A stretch of 22,014 nucleotides of DNA from Lysobacterales bacterium (lineage in GTDB: Bacteria > Pseudomonadota > Gammaproteobacteria > Xanthomonadales > Xanthomonadaceae): NCBI GenBank assembly GCA_016718605.1, contig JADKCY010000009.1:1-22014 (forward strand), in the 5' to 3' direction. Below the pieces are notes generated by a model. It saw nothing but the letters and a program-made list of their open reading frames with translations. It was not told the DNA's origin and did not search any database. Shown here one piece after another: positions 8,309 to 15,792 of the stretch (its first letter is position 1; every line of letters begins with the position of its first letter). Both the position numbers and the translations under genes were made by a program.

Positions 8309-10162
8309 GTGAAGACCCAACGCGTCCGACTTCGAAACGCCGTGCAGGACGCTCAGCGCTTCCGGTTTCGTGCGCTCGTGGCGTTCACCGCGGTGGCGCT
8401 GGCGATCGTGGCACTTGCTGGGCGATTTGCGTGGTTGCAGATCGTGCAGCACGCCGAGTACGTCACGCGCGCCGACAGCAATCGAATTCGTACCTTGCCC
8501 ATTGTGCCGGCACGCGGCTTGATCTTTGATCGGCGGGGTCGTCTGCTGGCCGACAATGTGCCGGCCTATCGCCTGGAGTTGGTGCCCGAAGCCATCGGCG
8601 ATGTCGATGCTGCGATCGAACGGCTGCGCGAGTTCTTGCCGCTCGACGAGGACGAAATGGCGCGTTTTCAGAGCCAGCGCAAGGTGTCTCATCGTTTTCA
8701 ATCCTTGCCTTTGAAGTTTCGCTTGAGCGAATCGGAAGTCGCCGCGTTTGCCGTGCGGCGACACCTGTTTCCGGGCATGGATGTGGTGCCCTACCTCACT
8801 CGCCGCTACCCCTACGGCGATCTGCTTGCACATGTGGTGGGCTATGTCGGTCGCATTGATGAGGCTGATCTGGAGCGGCTCGACGCAGCGGCCTATCGCG
8901 GCGCGACGCATGTGGGCAAGTCCGGCATCGAGCGTTTTCACGAAAAACGACTGCATGGACACGTTGGCAGTGAACGCGTCGAGGTCAATGCCGAGGGCCG
9001 CGTCTTACGTGTCGTCGATCGTGATCTGGCGGTATCCGGCGAACATCTTTACCTGAGCATCGATATCGACCTGCAGCAGGCGATGGTGGAGGCTTTCGCT
9101 GGGCAATTTGGGGCGGCGGTAGCGGTTCAGCCGAGCACCGGCGAAGTGCTCGGCATGGTCAGTTTGCCGAGTTACGATCCCAACCCGTTCGTCAACGGCA
9201 TCGGTCGCCAAGCCTATGCCGATCTGCTGACAGCGGCGGGTCGCCCGCTGTTCAATCGCGTGCTGCTCGGTGGCTACGAGCCGGGATCAACGCTCAAACC
9301 CTTCGTTGGATTGGCAGGCTTGGCGCTGGGACTGCGCACTCCGCAGGACACGGTTTTCTCCAGCGGAGCCTATCGGTTGCCAGGCCAGGAACGCGAATAC
9401 CGCGACTGGAAGCGGGGTGGCCACGGCACCGTCAATTTGCGCGAGGCGCTGGCGCAGTCAGTCAACACCTATTTCTACACGCTGGCGATGGATCTCGGCA
9501 TCGATCGCATGAGCGGCTATCTGCAGCGCTTTGGTTTTGGCGAACCGACCGGTATTGATCTGATTGGTGAGGCGGTCGGCATTCGACCGACCCAAGCTTG
9601 GAAGCGGGCAACGCGCAATCAAGCCTGGTATCCCGGTGAAACGGTGATTGCTGGCATTGGCCAAGGGTTTTGGGTCGCCACACCACTGCAGTTGGCGCAA
9701 GCGACCGCGACGTTGGCGGCCGGTGGCGTGCGCCATCCGCTGCATTTGCTGCGGCAAACCCAGTCGGGCTTCGATGCGCCCATTCTGGATGTGCCGCCAG
9801 CAGCACTGGAAGCACCAGTCGTGCGTGATCCGCAGCATTTGCAGGCGGTCATCGACGGCATGATTGCAGCGGTCCACGGTCCGACCGGGTCAGCCCACGA
9901 GATGGGCGTCGGGGCGAACTACCTGATCGCTGGGAAGACCGGCACCGCGCAGCGCGTCAGCCGTGTTGGCGACGAGGCGAGAGATCAAAGTACCTTGTCG
10001 CAAAACCAACGTAACCAAGCGCTGTTTATCGCGTTTGCGCCGGCCGAGTCGCCGCAGATCGCGCTGGCACTGGTGGTGGAGGGTGGTGGATCAGGTGCGC
10101 GTGCCGCGGCGCCGGTGGCGCGACGCATTCTGGATGCTTGGCTGGAGCGTCGTACGCCATGA
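8309..10162 (+). CDS. mrdA: penicillin-binding protein 2 (elongasome DD-transpeptidase)
   Basis: PBP2 cross-links new peptidoglycan during elongation. The protein has 617 residues. A membrane anchor lies near residues 24-44 (AFTAVALAIVALAGRFAW). The pedestal contains PARGLIFDRRGRLLADN (67-83) and YPYGDLLAHVVGYVGRI (167-183). The transpeptidase has all three active-site motifs: S327-T-L-K330 within GYEPGSTLKPF, S384-V-N386, and K543-T-G-T. GTG 8309 directly abuts the mreD stop, which implies translational reinitiation. The last bases overlap rodA as ATGA. The reading is clean from end to end and nothing is missing. Confidence 0.97.
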   Translation: MKTQRVRLRNAVQDAQRFRFRALVAFTAVALAIVALAGRFAWLQIVQHAEYVTRADSNRIRTLPIVPARGLIFDRRGRLLADNVPAYRLELVPEAIGDVDAAIERLREFLPLDEDEMARFQSQRKVSHRFQSLPLKFRLSESEVAAFAVRRHLFPGMDVVPYLTRRYPYGDLLAHVVGYVGRIDEADLERLDAAAYRGATHVGKSGIERFHEKRLHGHVGSERVEVNAEGRVLRVVDRDLAVSGEHLYLSIDIDLQQAMVEAFAGQFGAAVAVQPSTGEVLGMVSLPSYDPNPFVNGIGRQAYADLLTAAGRPLFNRVLLGGYEPGSTLKPFVGLAGLALGLRTPQDTVFSSGAYRLPGQEREYRDWKRGGHGTVNLREALAQSVNTYFYTLAMDLGIDRMSGYLQRFGFGEPTGIDLIGEAVGIRPTQAWKRATRNQAWYPGETVIAGIGQGFWVATPLQLAQATATLAAGGVRHPLHLLRQTQSGFDAPILDVPPAALEAPVVRDPQHLQAVIDGMIAAVHGPTGSAHEMGVGANYLIAGKTGTAQRVSRVGDEARDQSTLSQNQRNQALFIAFAPAESPQIALALVVEGGGSGARAAAPVARRILDAWLERRTP

Positions 10163-11268
10163 CCATGTTGGTGCAAGCGCGACGCTGGATACCGCGCCTG
10201 CTGACGCCGCGCGTTGACCTCCCCTTGTTGGTGGCGCTAGTGCTATTGGCGGGCGTAGGACTGTTGACTCTGCACAGCGCCGCCGCTGGCGATCCGGGCT
10301 TGCTGCGCGCGCAGATGATGCGCTTCGGTTTCGGCTTTGCCGTGCTGTGGGTGATCTCGCGTATTCCACCGCAGCAGTTGCGCCTGTGGGCGCCATGGTT
10401 TTTCGTTGGCAGCATCCTGCTGTTGTTGCTCGTGCCCGTTCTAGGGACGGGTCGCAGCGCGCGCTCATGGCTGAACCTTGGCGTGTTCTATCTGCAGCCT
10501 GCCGAGCTGCTGAAACTGGCCGTGCCGTTGCTGGTGGCTTCGTGGTTGCACAGTCAGGTGCTTCCTCCGCGCTTTGGCGCCTTGACAGTGAGCGCTTTGA
10601 TCATCGGCGTTCCGACGGCGTTGATTGCCATCCAGCCGGATCTAGGTACCGCGCTGGTAGTGGCCGCCAGTGGCGTATTCGTGGTGTTCTTTGCAGGCAT
10701 CCAATGGCGCTGGATCATCGGTCTGGGCGGCACGGCCTTGCTGGCAGCACCCCTCGCCTGGCCGTTCTTGCGCGAATATCACCGCAACCGATTCCTGACC
10801 TTTCTCAATCCCGAAGCCGATCCTCTGGGGGTCGGCTGGAATATTATCCAATCCAAGATCGCGGTCGGCTCGGGCGGTCTGTTTGGCAAGGGCTGGGGCC
10901 AGGGCACCCAGTCGCGTCTCGACTTTCTGCCCGAGCACACCACGGATTTCATTTTTTCGGTGTTCGCGGAAGAGTTTGGCTGGATCGGCGTCGTCGCGAT
11001 GTTGTGTCTCTACCTGTTCATCATCGGCCGCAGTCTGTGGATCGTCGCCCAAGCTCGCGACACCTTCTCGCGCATCCTCGGCGGTTCCCTTGCGCTGACA
11101 TTTTTCGTGTTCGTGCTTATCAATGGCGGCATGGTGGCTGGCATGCTGCCGGTGGTCGGTGTGCCGATGCCCTTGATGAGTTACGGCGGTACCTCAGCGG
11201 TCTCGCTGTTGGCCAGCTTCGGTGTACTGATGTCGATTCACTCGCATCGACGGTTCATGGGTGAGTAG
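10159..11268 (+). CDS. rodA: peptidoglycan glycosyltransferase RodA
   Basis: RodA is the SEDS-family polymerase that partners PBP2. It is 369 residues long with about ten hydrophobic segments. Visible family motifs are FYLQPAELLKLA (residues 110-121, conserved Glu116), IQPDLGTALV, FLPEHTTDFIFSVFAEEFGW with Asp263 at the position of the essential catalytic Asp of E. coli RodA (Asp262), and GVPMPLMSYGGTS near the end. ATG 10159 overlaps the mrdA stop; a longer upstream start in the same frame at 10138 lies inside mrdA and is less likely. It is the last gene of the operon. The mltB or rlpA homologues that often follow rodA are absent here. Confidence 0.97.
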   Translation: MTMLVQARRWIPRLLTPRVDLPLLVALVLLAGVGLLTLHSAAAGDPGLLRAQMMRFGFGFAVLWVISRIPPQQLRLWAPWFFVGSILLLLLVPVLGTGRSARSWLNLGVFYLQPAELLKLAVPLLVASWLHSQVLPPRFGALTVSALIIGVPTALIAIQPDLGTALVVAASGVFVVFFAGIQWRWIIGLGGTALLAAPLAWPFLREYHRNRFLTFLNPEADPLGVGWNIIQSKIAVGSGGLFGKGWGQGTQSRLDFLPEHTTDFIFSVFAEEFGWIGVVAMLCLYLFIIGRSLWIVAQARDTFSRILGGSLALTFFVFVLINGGMVAGMLPVVGVPMPLMSYGGTSAVSLLASFGVLMSIHSHRRFMGE

Positions 11269-11845
11269 GTTGTCCGATCAACCGAACCGACGAGTCCATC
11301 ACCCAGCTGATCACTGCCGTGGAAACGGGGTGCTAGGGTTAGTCCTTGGCAGCCTCCCTGACGGCTCCCGCGTACGGGGTTTGACGGACGGGTTTGACAC
11401 GCTCAAGGGGTGACTTTGTTCCGCTTCCGGACTAGCGTGGACAGGGCGTCATTCAATCGTGTCACAGAAGCAGCCTTGGCGACTGGTACGCGAGTCAGCC
11501 TCGGACGGATTCAATCCTATCCGCCACCAAGTCTTCCAACGATTCACCATGAGTGCTGGCGTGGCGCAGTTTGGTTTGGGTCCACTGGTGTGCGATCTGA
11601 CCGTCGAGCAGCAGGGTGATGCAACGCCACAGCCCATCAAGGATGGCCTACTATCGGAGCTCGGCAGACACCGCATCAGCGACTTACCGCGTTGTGATCG
11701 GGTCTGGCGGGCGAGCAGACTGCGAGAAGACAAGGCCTGCGAAGGCGGTAGGTACCGCGCTCGCAGGCCAAGATCAGCCACAAGGCTGACGACGCAGACC
11801 CATCTGTGGGCCAGGCAATTGCCTGCCTTGTCCGCGAGCGTCTAT
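11269..11845. other. gene-poor stretch after rodA
   Basis: No intact gene is visible between rodA and the SnoaL-like gene. A weak inverted repeat (GGTTG facing CAACC) directly follows the rodA stop at 11268-11283, and a short direct repeat of GGGTTTGAC occurs near 11377-11398; neither looks functional. The only interpretable content is the ABC ATPase remnant at about 11495-11625. Bases 11640-11845 show stops in the relevant frame and no recognisable protein. Confidence 0.6.
11495..11625 (-). pseudogene. C-terminal remnant of an ABC transporter ATPase
   Basis: Read on the minus strand, this stretch encodes LLLDGQIAHQWTQTKLR and HGESLEDLVADRIE, ending at TGA 11495-11497. The intact ABC ATPase at 15793-16530 ends with LLLDGQIAHQWMQSELC and RGESLEDLVADRME. 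Over the 35 aligned residues I count 26 identities, with the tail conserved in the same register. Upstream of the LLLDG tract the frame runs into tandem stops (TAG TAG near 11640), and no Walker or signature motifs are found. It is therefore a decayed copy retaining only the 3' end. It lies in a part of the window with no visible indel errors, so its truncation is likely real. Confidence 0.8.
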
Positions 11846-12364
11846 TCAGTTGTTCGTGGCCAGCGAGGGCACCGGCTCAGGCATCGCCGAGCTGTGGTGC
11901 AGGCTGATCTTCCATTCAGCGTCCTGCTTTTCATAGACGTAGGTGTAGCGCGCCTGTACTTGCTGGCTGCCGCCTTGGTCGTCGTGCAGGGTGAAGGTAT
12001 AGATGCCAGCATCCAATGCGGAGTCATCGTCGAGCAGCTTGATTTCGCGGGCATTGATCACGCCTTGTGGCTTCTTCTTGAGGAAGCTCTCAAAGTAGTT
12101 ACTGATCTCGCCCTGTCCAACACGCATCCAGTTCGACACCGTGGGTTGCAGGACGCCGTCTTTCGCATACAGGGCGGCCACTTCCTGCGGGTCGCCAGTG
12201 GCTAGTGCCGCATTCCAGCGGTCGAAGAGAGCAGCAATCTCGCGTTCGTCGGCATCGGTTGGCAGCGGCGCTTCGCCGCGGTATTCACGGGCCATCGTGC
12301 TGGTCGACAGGCTGAGCAGCAGGGAAAAAGTAGTCACGAGCGCGCGGCGGGTGGTGTTCAACAT
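11846..12364 (-). CDS. secreted SnoaL-like (SgcJ/EcaC-type) protein
   Basis: A 172-residue protein with a signal peptide (RRALVTTFSLLLSLSTSTMA, likely cut near residue 25) and a cone-shaped NTF2/SnoaL fold. Segments ALFDRWNAALATGDPQEVAA, LYAKDGVLQPT, YFESFLKKKPQGV, VQARYTYVYEKQDAEWKISL and HHSSAMPEP match the SgcJ/EcaC group, in which the ALATGD-x-ALYAxDG and WKIxxHHSS elements are typical. The family name says oxidoreductase, but most members lack a proven reaction, so I would call it a periplasmic ligand-binding or small-molecule-acting protein. ATG 12362-12364 is supported by AGGAG upstream. It is divergent from the LuxR/kinase operon and shares a 175-base intergenic region with it, so it may be a target of that regulator. 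Confidence 0.82.
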   Translation of the reverse strand: MLNTTRRALVTTFSLLLSLSTSTMAREYRGEAPLPTDADEREIAALFDRWNAALATGDPQEVAALYAKDGVLQPTVSNWMRVGQGEISNYFESFLKKKPQGVINAREIKLLDDDSALDAGIYTFTLHDDQGGSQQVQARYTYVYEKQDAEWKISLHHSSAMPEPVPSLATNN

Positions 12365-12441
12365 GGTGTTTCTCCTGCAATAGGTTGTCGATGTGGCCCT
12401 CACAAGGGCAGGGATATCTTGTCCTTGACAGGCGCCCATGA

Positions 12442-12461
12442 GATCCGCCATGTGGCGTATC
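12442..12461. promoter_or_regulatory. inverted repeat in the SnoaL/LuxR divergent region (candidate operator)
   Basis: GATcCGCCA-TG-TGGCGtATC is a 20-base inverted repeat with arms matching at 8 of 9 positions and a 2-base centre. It lies 78 bases upstream of both the LuxR-type ATG and the SnoaL-like ATG, the right size and place for a dimeric regulator. A second small hairpin (GCCCT-CACA-AGGGC) lies just toward the SnoaL side near 12392-12405. Binding by the adjacent LuxR-type protein is inference. Confidence 0.4.
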
Positions 12462-12539
12462 ATTTTGTACGCTGTTCGGCCGATGGAGTGCGGTTCCGGA
12501 TTGCCGAGTTTGTGAGCTGTTTTGCCCGGGAGTTTCGGA

Positions 12540-13295
12540 ATGAACCAGAGCTTCGCCAACTGGCGCCATGCGCAGCGAGAGGACACCAGTGACGGCGTGC
12601 GTCTTCGACGACTGCAGCAGACCCTGCAGACACTGGCCGAGCCGACAGAGGGCGCCGATTGGCCGCGCTACCTGCTGTTGCGAATGTGCGAGCCGCTGTT
12701 CGTGGTCGACGCGGCCCTGTTGCAGCGAGCCAACAATGGTGTGCGCGTCATGGCTAGTATGGGACAGGCACGGCCGCCTGGAGCGCGCGTCGCGGGCGCC
12801 ACCGATTGGCCGGTGATGGCCAGCGCCAGCGCGCTGCGCGATCAACTGCGAAGGGACGACGGTTTAGCGTGGTGCATGCCGCAGGGCGCGCGCATGGCGG
12901 ATGAGTTGCACTTGGGCGTCCGGCTGGCGGGGCGTCCTCTGGGCGCAGTCGTCATGCGCTTACCCGAGGCCGGTGCGCCGGATCAAGCGACCCGCGACTG
13001 GCTACAGACAATGGCGCAACTGGCCGCCATACCGCTGTTGCAAACGTGCGCCCCCGGCGTCGAGCGTAGTTCCCGTCGTCCGCGCAGCCAAGCGCGTTTG
13101 GCTGCATTGACGCGTCGAGAGCGTCAGGTTCTGGCATTGATGCCGCGCGGACTCAGTAATGCGGCGCTTGGCGAAGCGCTGGGGGTTACCACCGCCACCG
13201 CGAAGACCCATGTCGAGCGCATCCTGCGCAAACTGGAATGCCATGATCGGGTCCAAGCGGCGGTACTGGCTGCGCGCGCGGGGATCGCCACATGA
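12540..13295 (+). CDS. LuxR-family regulator with GAF-like sensor domain
   Basis: A 251-residue DNA-binding protein. Residues 188-245 form a LuxR/NarL helix-turn-helix: LTRRERQVLALMPRGLSNAA, LGEALGVTTATAKTHVERIL and RKLECHDRVQAAVLA, including the usual ERQVL start and the TAKTHVERILRKL recognition helix. Residues about 35-170 have the size and hydrophobic pattern of a degenerate GAF domain (LFVVDAALLQRANNGVRVMA, HLGVRLAGRPLGAVVMRLPE), but I cannot name its ligand. There is no receiver domain, so it is not directly phosphorylated in the standard way. ATG 12540 has a GGGAG upstream; a TTG 18 bases earlier is a weaker choice. The end overlaps the kinase as ATGA, so it is the first gene of a three-gene operon. 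Confidence 0.88.
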   Translation: MNQSFANWRHAQREDTSDGVRLRRLQQTLQTLAEPTEGADWPRYLLLRMCEPLFVVDAALLQRANNGVRVMASMGQARPPGARVAGATDWPVMASASALRDQLRRDDGLAWCMPQGARMADELHLGVRLAGRPLGAVVMRLPEAGAPDQATRDWLQTMAQLAAIPLLQTCAPGVERSSRRPRSQARLAALTRRERQVLALMPRGLSNAALGEALGVTTATAKTHVERILRKLECHDRVQAAVLAARAGIAT

Positions 13296-15202
13296 GCTTG
13301 ATGTCAACCTGGAATGATTGGCCGCTGACGCGCAAGTCGGTGGTGGTGGTCGCGGGGCCGCTCCTACTTCTGTTGTTCTCCTTGATGGCGATCTATGGCC
13401 TTGAGCGTCAGACGGCGCAGGCCGAAGAAGACGTACGCCGAACACTGCAGATTGTCAGTGACCTGCATGAAGCCCACAGCCTATTGGCCGAGACTGCCGC
13501 GGGTGTCCGCGGTTATGTGCTGGTCAATCAGACCAACTTTCTGGAGCCCTATTACGATGCTGAGCCGCGACTGCTGGGTGTGGTTGAGCGCCTTGCCGAG
13601 CGTGCCGAACAAGGATCGCGCGGTGCGCGTTACGCCGCGCTGGTGCCCTTGTTCCAGAAAAAGCTGACCGGCTGGCAAACTCTCTTGCAAGGACAGGCCA
13701 ACGCGGATCCTGACTGGTTGCAGGCGCGCATGATCGAGGGCAAGCACACCTTAGATCTATTGCGCACAGAGTTGCGCGTGCTGGGTGCGGAAGAACGCAG
13801 TGAGCTGGAGGCGCGTACCGCAAAGGCAACCACATTGCGGCAGCGCAATTTGGCCATCACGCTGGCATTTGCCCTGCTGGGAGGCTTGGGTGCCGTGTTG
13901 TCGGCGGGGGTGCTGGCAGGGAGTTTGAGTCGACGACTGCGTCATCTGGCGGCAGAGGCCAGTCGCCTCGGCGCAGGGGTAGACATGCCTGCCCCTGCGC
14001 GCTTTGAAGCAGACGAACTGGGTCAGGTCCGCGAGCGTCTGCACGCCGCCGGCACACTGTTGCGTGCTCGTGCGGCACAGTTGGAGGAGGCACGTCGAGA
14101 CGCGGAGACCGCGAATGGTGCGAAGACCGAGTTTCTGTCACGGATGAGTCACGAATTGCGCACGCCGTTGAACGCCATTCTGGGCTACGCGCAGATCCTG
14201 GTCGACGACGATCCCGAGGCGCGCGCGGGGCGCTTCGGTCGCCATATCGAGACAGCGGGTCGGCACCTGCTCGGTCTCATCACCGAAGTGCTGGATGTTG
14301 CGCGCATTGAGGCCGGTGCGCTGACCATCGATACCCGCCCGGTGGCGCTGCGCAGCGCGCTGTCTGAAACGCTGGACTTGTTACGTCCACAGGCGGAAGG
14401 CGCGTCCATTCAGCTCGACAGTCTGCCTGAGGGCATGGCGGTCAGTGTGCTTGCCGACCCGCAAAGACTGCGTCAGGTGCTGCTCAATCTGATTGGCAAT
14501 GCAATCAAGTTCAATCGACCCCAGGGTCGCGTACAGTTTGATATTGCGCAACGGGAAGCGCTGGTCGAAATCGGTGTGCGCGACGAAGGCGCGGGTCTCG
14601 ATCCGTCCGCTTGCGAGCGCCTATTCCGTCCCTTTGAGCGTATCGAGTCAACCGCGACGGGTATCGAAGGTACCGGGCTGGGTTTGGCGCTGAGCAAGCG
14701 GTTGATCGAGGCCATGTCCGGGCAGATTGGGGTCACCTCGGCTCCGGGACACGGCAGCCGCTTCTGGATTCGCCTGCCCATCACTCAGGCCTTCCGATCC
14801 GAGTCGGCCCCTTCTCAGGTGCTGGCGACGCAGGACACAGCCACTCGAAACTTGTTGCTGGTGGAAGACAACGCCTCCAACCGCGCGCTGCTGGAAACCC
14901 TGTTCGAGCGTCGACCGCGTTGGCGGCTGTCGCCGGCGACCAGTCTAGGCGAGGCCCGCCTGCAATTGAGCCAGCAGGTGTTCGATGCCGTGCTACTGGA
15001 TCTGCGCCTGCCGGATGGTGACGGAGCGAGCCTCTTGCTCGAACCGCCCTTGAGCGACCACCGAATCCCAGTGCTGGTCCTCAGTGCTGATGCGACTGAG
15101 GCATCGAAGCAGCGTCTGCTGGCCCTGGGTGCGCGAGGCTTTCTGACCAAGCCGCTGGACGTGCGTGCGTTTTTTGGAGAACTCGACCGATGCCTGCAAT
15201 AA
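13292..15202 (+). CDS. CHASE3-type hybrid histidine kinase
   Basis: A 636-residue membrane sensor. Helix 1 (residues 16-36) and helix 2 (187-212) flank a helical periplasmic domain of about 150 residues with a CHASE3-like pattern (LLAETAAGVRGYVLVNQTNF, EPYYDAEPRL). A HAMP region and a short coiled coil lead to HisKA with H287 in SHELRTPLN. The HATPase has N403 (LIGNAIKFN), DEGAG (431-435) and GTGLGL (460-465). A C-terminal receiver follows with D526 in the acidic pocket, phospho-acceptor D570 (VLLDLRLPDGDG), S598 and K620. All catalytic residues are present, so it should autophosphorylate and pass phosphate to D570. No Hpt domain is encoded here, so the onward route may use a distant phosphotransfer protein. 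Its start overlaps the LuxR stop, and its end overlaps the next gene by 13 bases. Confidence 0.93.
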   Translation: MSLMSTWNDWPLTRKSVVVVAGPLLLLLFSLMAIYGLERQTAQAEEDVRRTLQIVSDLHEAHSLLAETAAGVRGYVLVNQTNFLEPYYDAEPRLLGVVERLAERAEQGSRGARYAALVPLFQKKLTGWQTLLQGQANADPDWLQARMIEGKHTLDLLRTELRVLGAEERSELEARTAKATTLRQRNLAITLAFALLGGLGAVLSAGVLAGSLSRRLRHLAAEASRLGAGVDMPAPARFEADELGQVRERLHAAGTLLRARAAQLEEARRDAETANGAKTEFLSRMSHELRTPLNAILGYAQILVDDDPEARAGRFGRHIETAGRHLLGLITEVLDVARIEAGALTIDTRPVALRSALSETLDLLRPQAEGASIQLDSLPEGMAVSVLADPQRLRQVLLNLIGNAIKFNRPQGRVQFDIAQREALVEIGVRDEGAGLDPSACERLFRPFERIESTATGIEGTGLGLALSKRLIEAMSGQIGVTSAPGHGSRFWIRLPITQAFRSESAPSQVLATQDTATRNLLLVEDNASNRALLETLFERRPRWRLSPATSLGEARLQLSQQVFDAVLLDLRLPDGDGASLLLEPPLSDHRIPVLVLSADATEASKQRLLALGARGFLTKPLDVRAFFGELDRCLQ

Positions 15203-15660
15203 GCGACCAGGACATCTTGGGGTCACGCCTGCTGATCATCGATGATGAGGCGGCGAATATCGGTCTGCTTGAGACCTTGCTTGCTGATGAGGGCTTCGAA
15301 CAGGTCCTCAGCACCACTGATCCATCGCGCTGCGAGGCGCTGGTCAGTGCCTTCCAACCGGATCTGATTCTGCTGGACTTATGGATGCCGGAAGTAGACG
15401 GGTTCGAGGTGCTGGCCAGGTTGGATCAGCACCAGCAAGGCTATCTGCCGGTGATTGTGCTGACTGCCGACGCCAGCCGCAGAACTCGGCACCGCGCTTT
15501 GGCGTTGGGTGCGCGCGATCTGTTGACCAAGCCACTGGATGCGCTGGACGTGATGTTGAGAATCTGGAATCAACTGGAAACCGTGCAGTTGTTTCGTCGT
15601 CTGCAGAGGCATGTGGACGGTCTGGACTCCCCTGGTGCCGGCTTGCGTGGTCGGCTCTAG
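15190..15660 (+). CDS. stand-alone receiver-domain response regulator
   Basis: A 156-residue protein consisting of one REC domain (RLLIIDDEAANIGLLETLLA at the start) plus a short helical tail. Acidic pocket residues D18/D19, acceptor D63 (LILLDLWMPEVDGFEVL), T92 and K114 are in place. After the receiver comes IWNQLETVQLFRRLQRH, a linker seen between REC and output domains in RpfG-type (HD-GYP) proteins, but here the protein stops soon after. It may therefore act by protein-protein contact or as a phosphate sink. Its ATG lies inside the kinase gene with a 13-base overlap, so co-expression is near certain. The tail could be the relic of a lost output domain, but I see no homologous remnant downstream (15661-15792). 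Confidence 0.9.
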   Translation: MPAISDQDILGSRLLIIDDEAANIGLLETLLADEGFEQVLSTTDPSRCEALVSAFQPDLILLDLWMPEVDGFEVLARLDQHQQGYLPVIVLTADASRRTRHRALALGARDLLTKPLDALDVMLRIWNQLETVQLFRRLQRHVDGLDSPGAGLRGRL

Positions 15661-15792
15661 GCCGGTCTTCGGAAGCGCGCCTCCAGAGTGAAAGCGCCTG
15701 ACGATGCGGTTAGGGTTCTGTTTGGTCCCGGCGACCGCTGCGCGGATGCGTGCCCGCAACGTGGTCGGTAGTCCTTTGACCGGTGTTTGTCG

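Noticed and set aside
8057..8962. 301-codon minus-strand frame opposite mreD/mrdA
   Set aside because: No family features, His/Gln-rich shadow composition, and it lies opposite intact conserved genes.
10347..11264. 305-codon plus-strand frame inside rodA
   Set aside because: It is a frame-shifted reading of rodA, whose own frame contains all SEDS motifs.
11268..11283. GGTTG/CAACC hairpin right after rodA, considered as a terminator or FNR-like site
   Set aside because: The stem is only 5 bp with no T-run, and the TTG-ATCAA half sites are too close for an FNR box.
11377..11400. Short direct repeat GGGTTTGAC with a TTGACA hexamer, considered as a promoter or repeat element
   Set aside because: No -10 box at suitable spacing, no gene follows on the plus strand, and only two copies are present.
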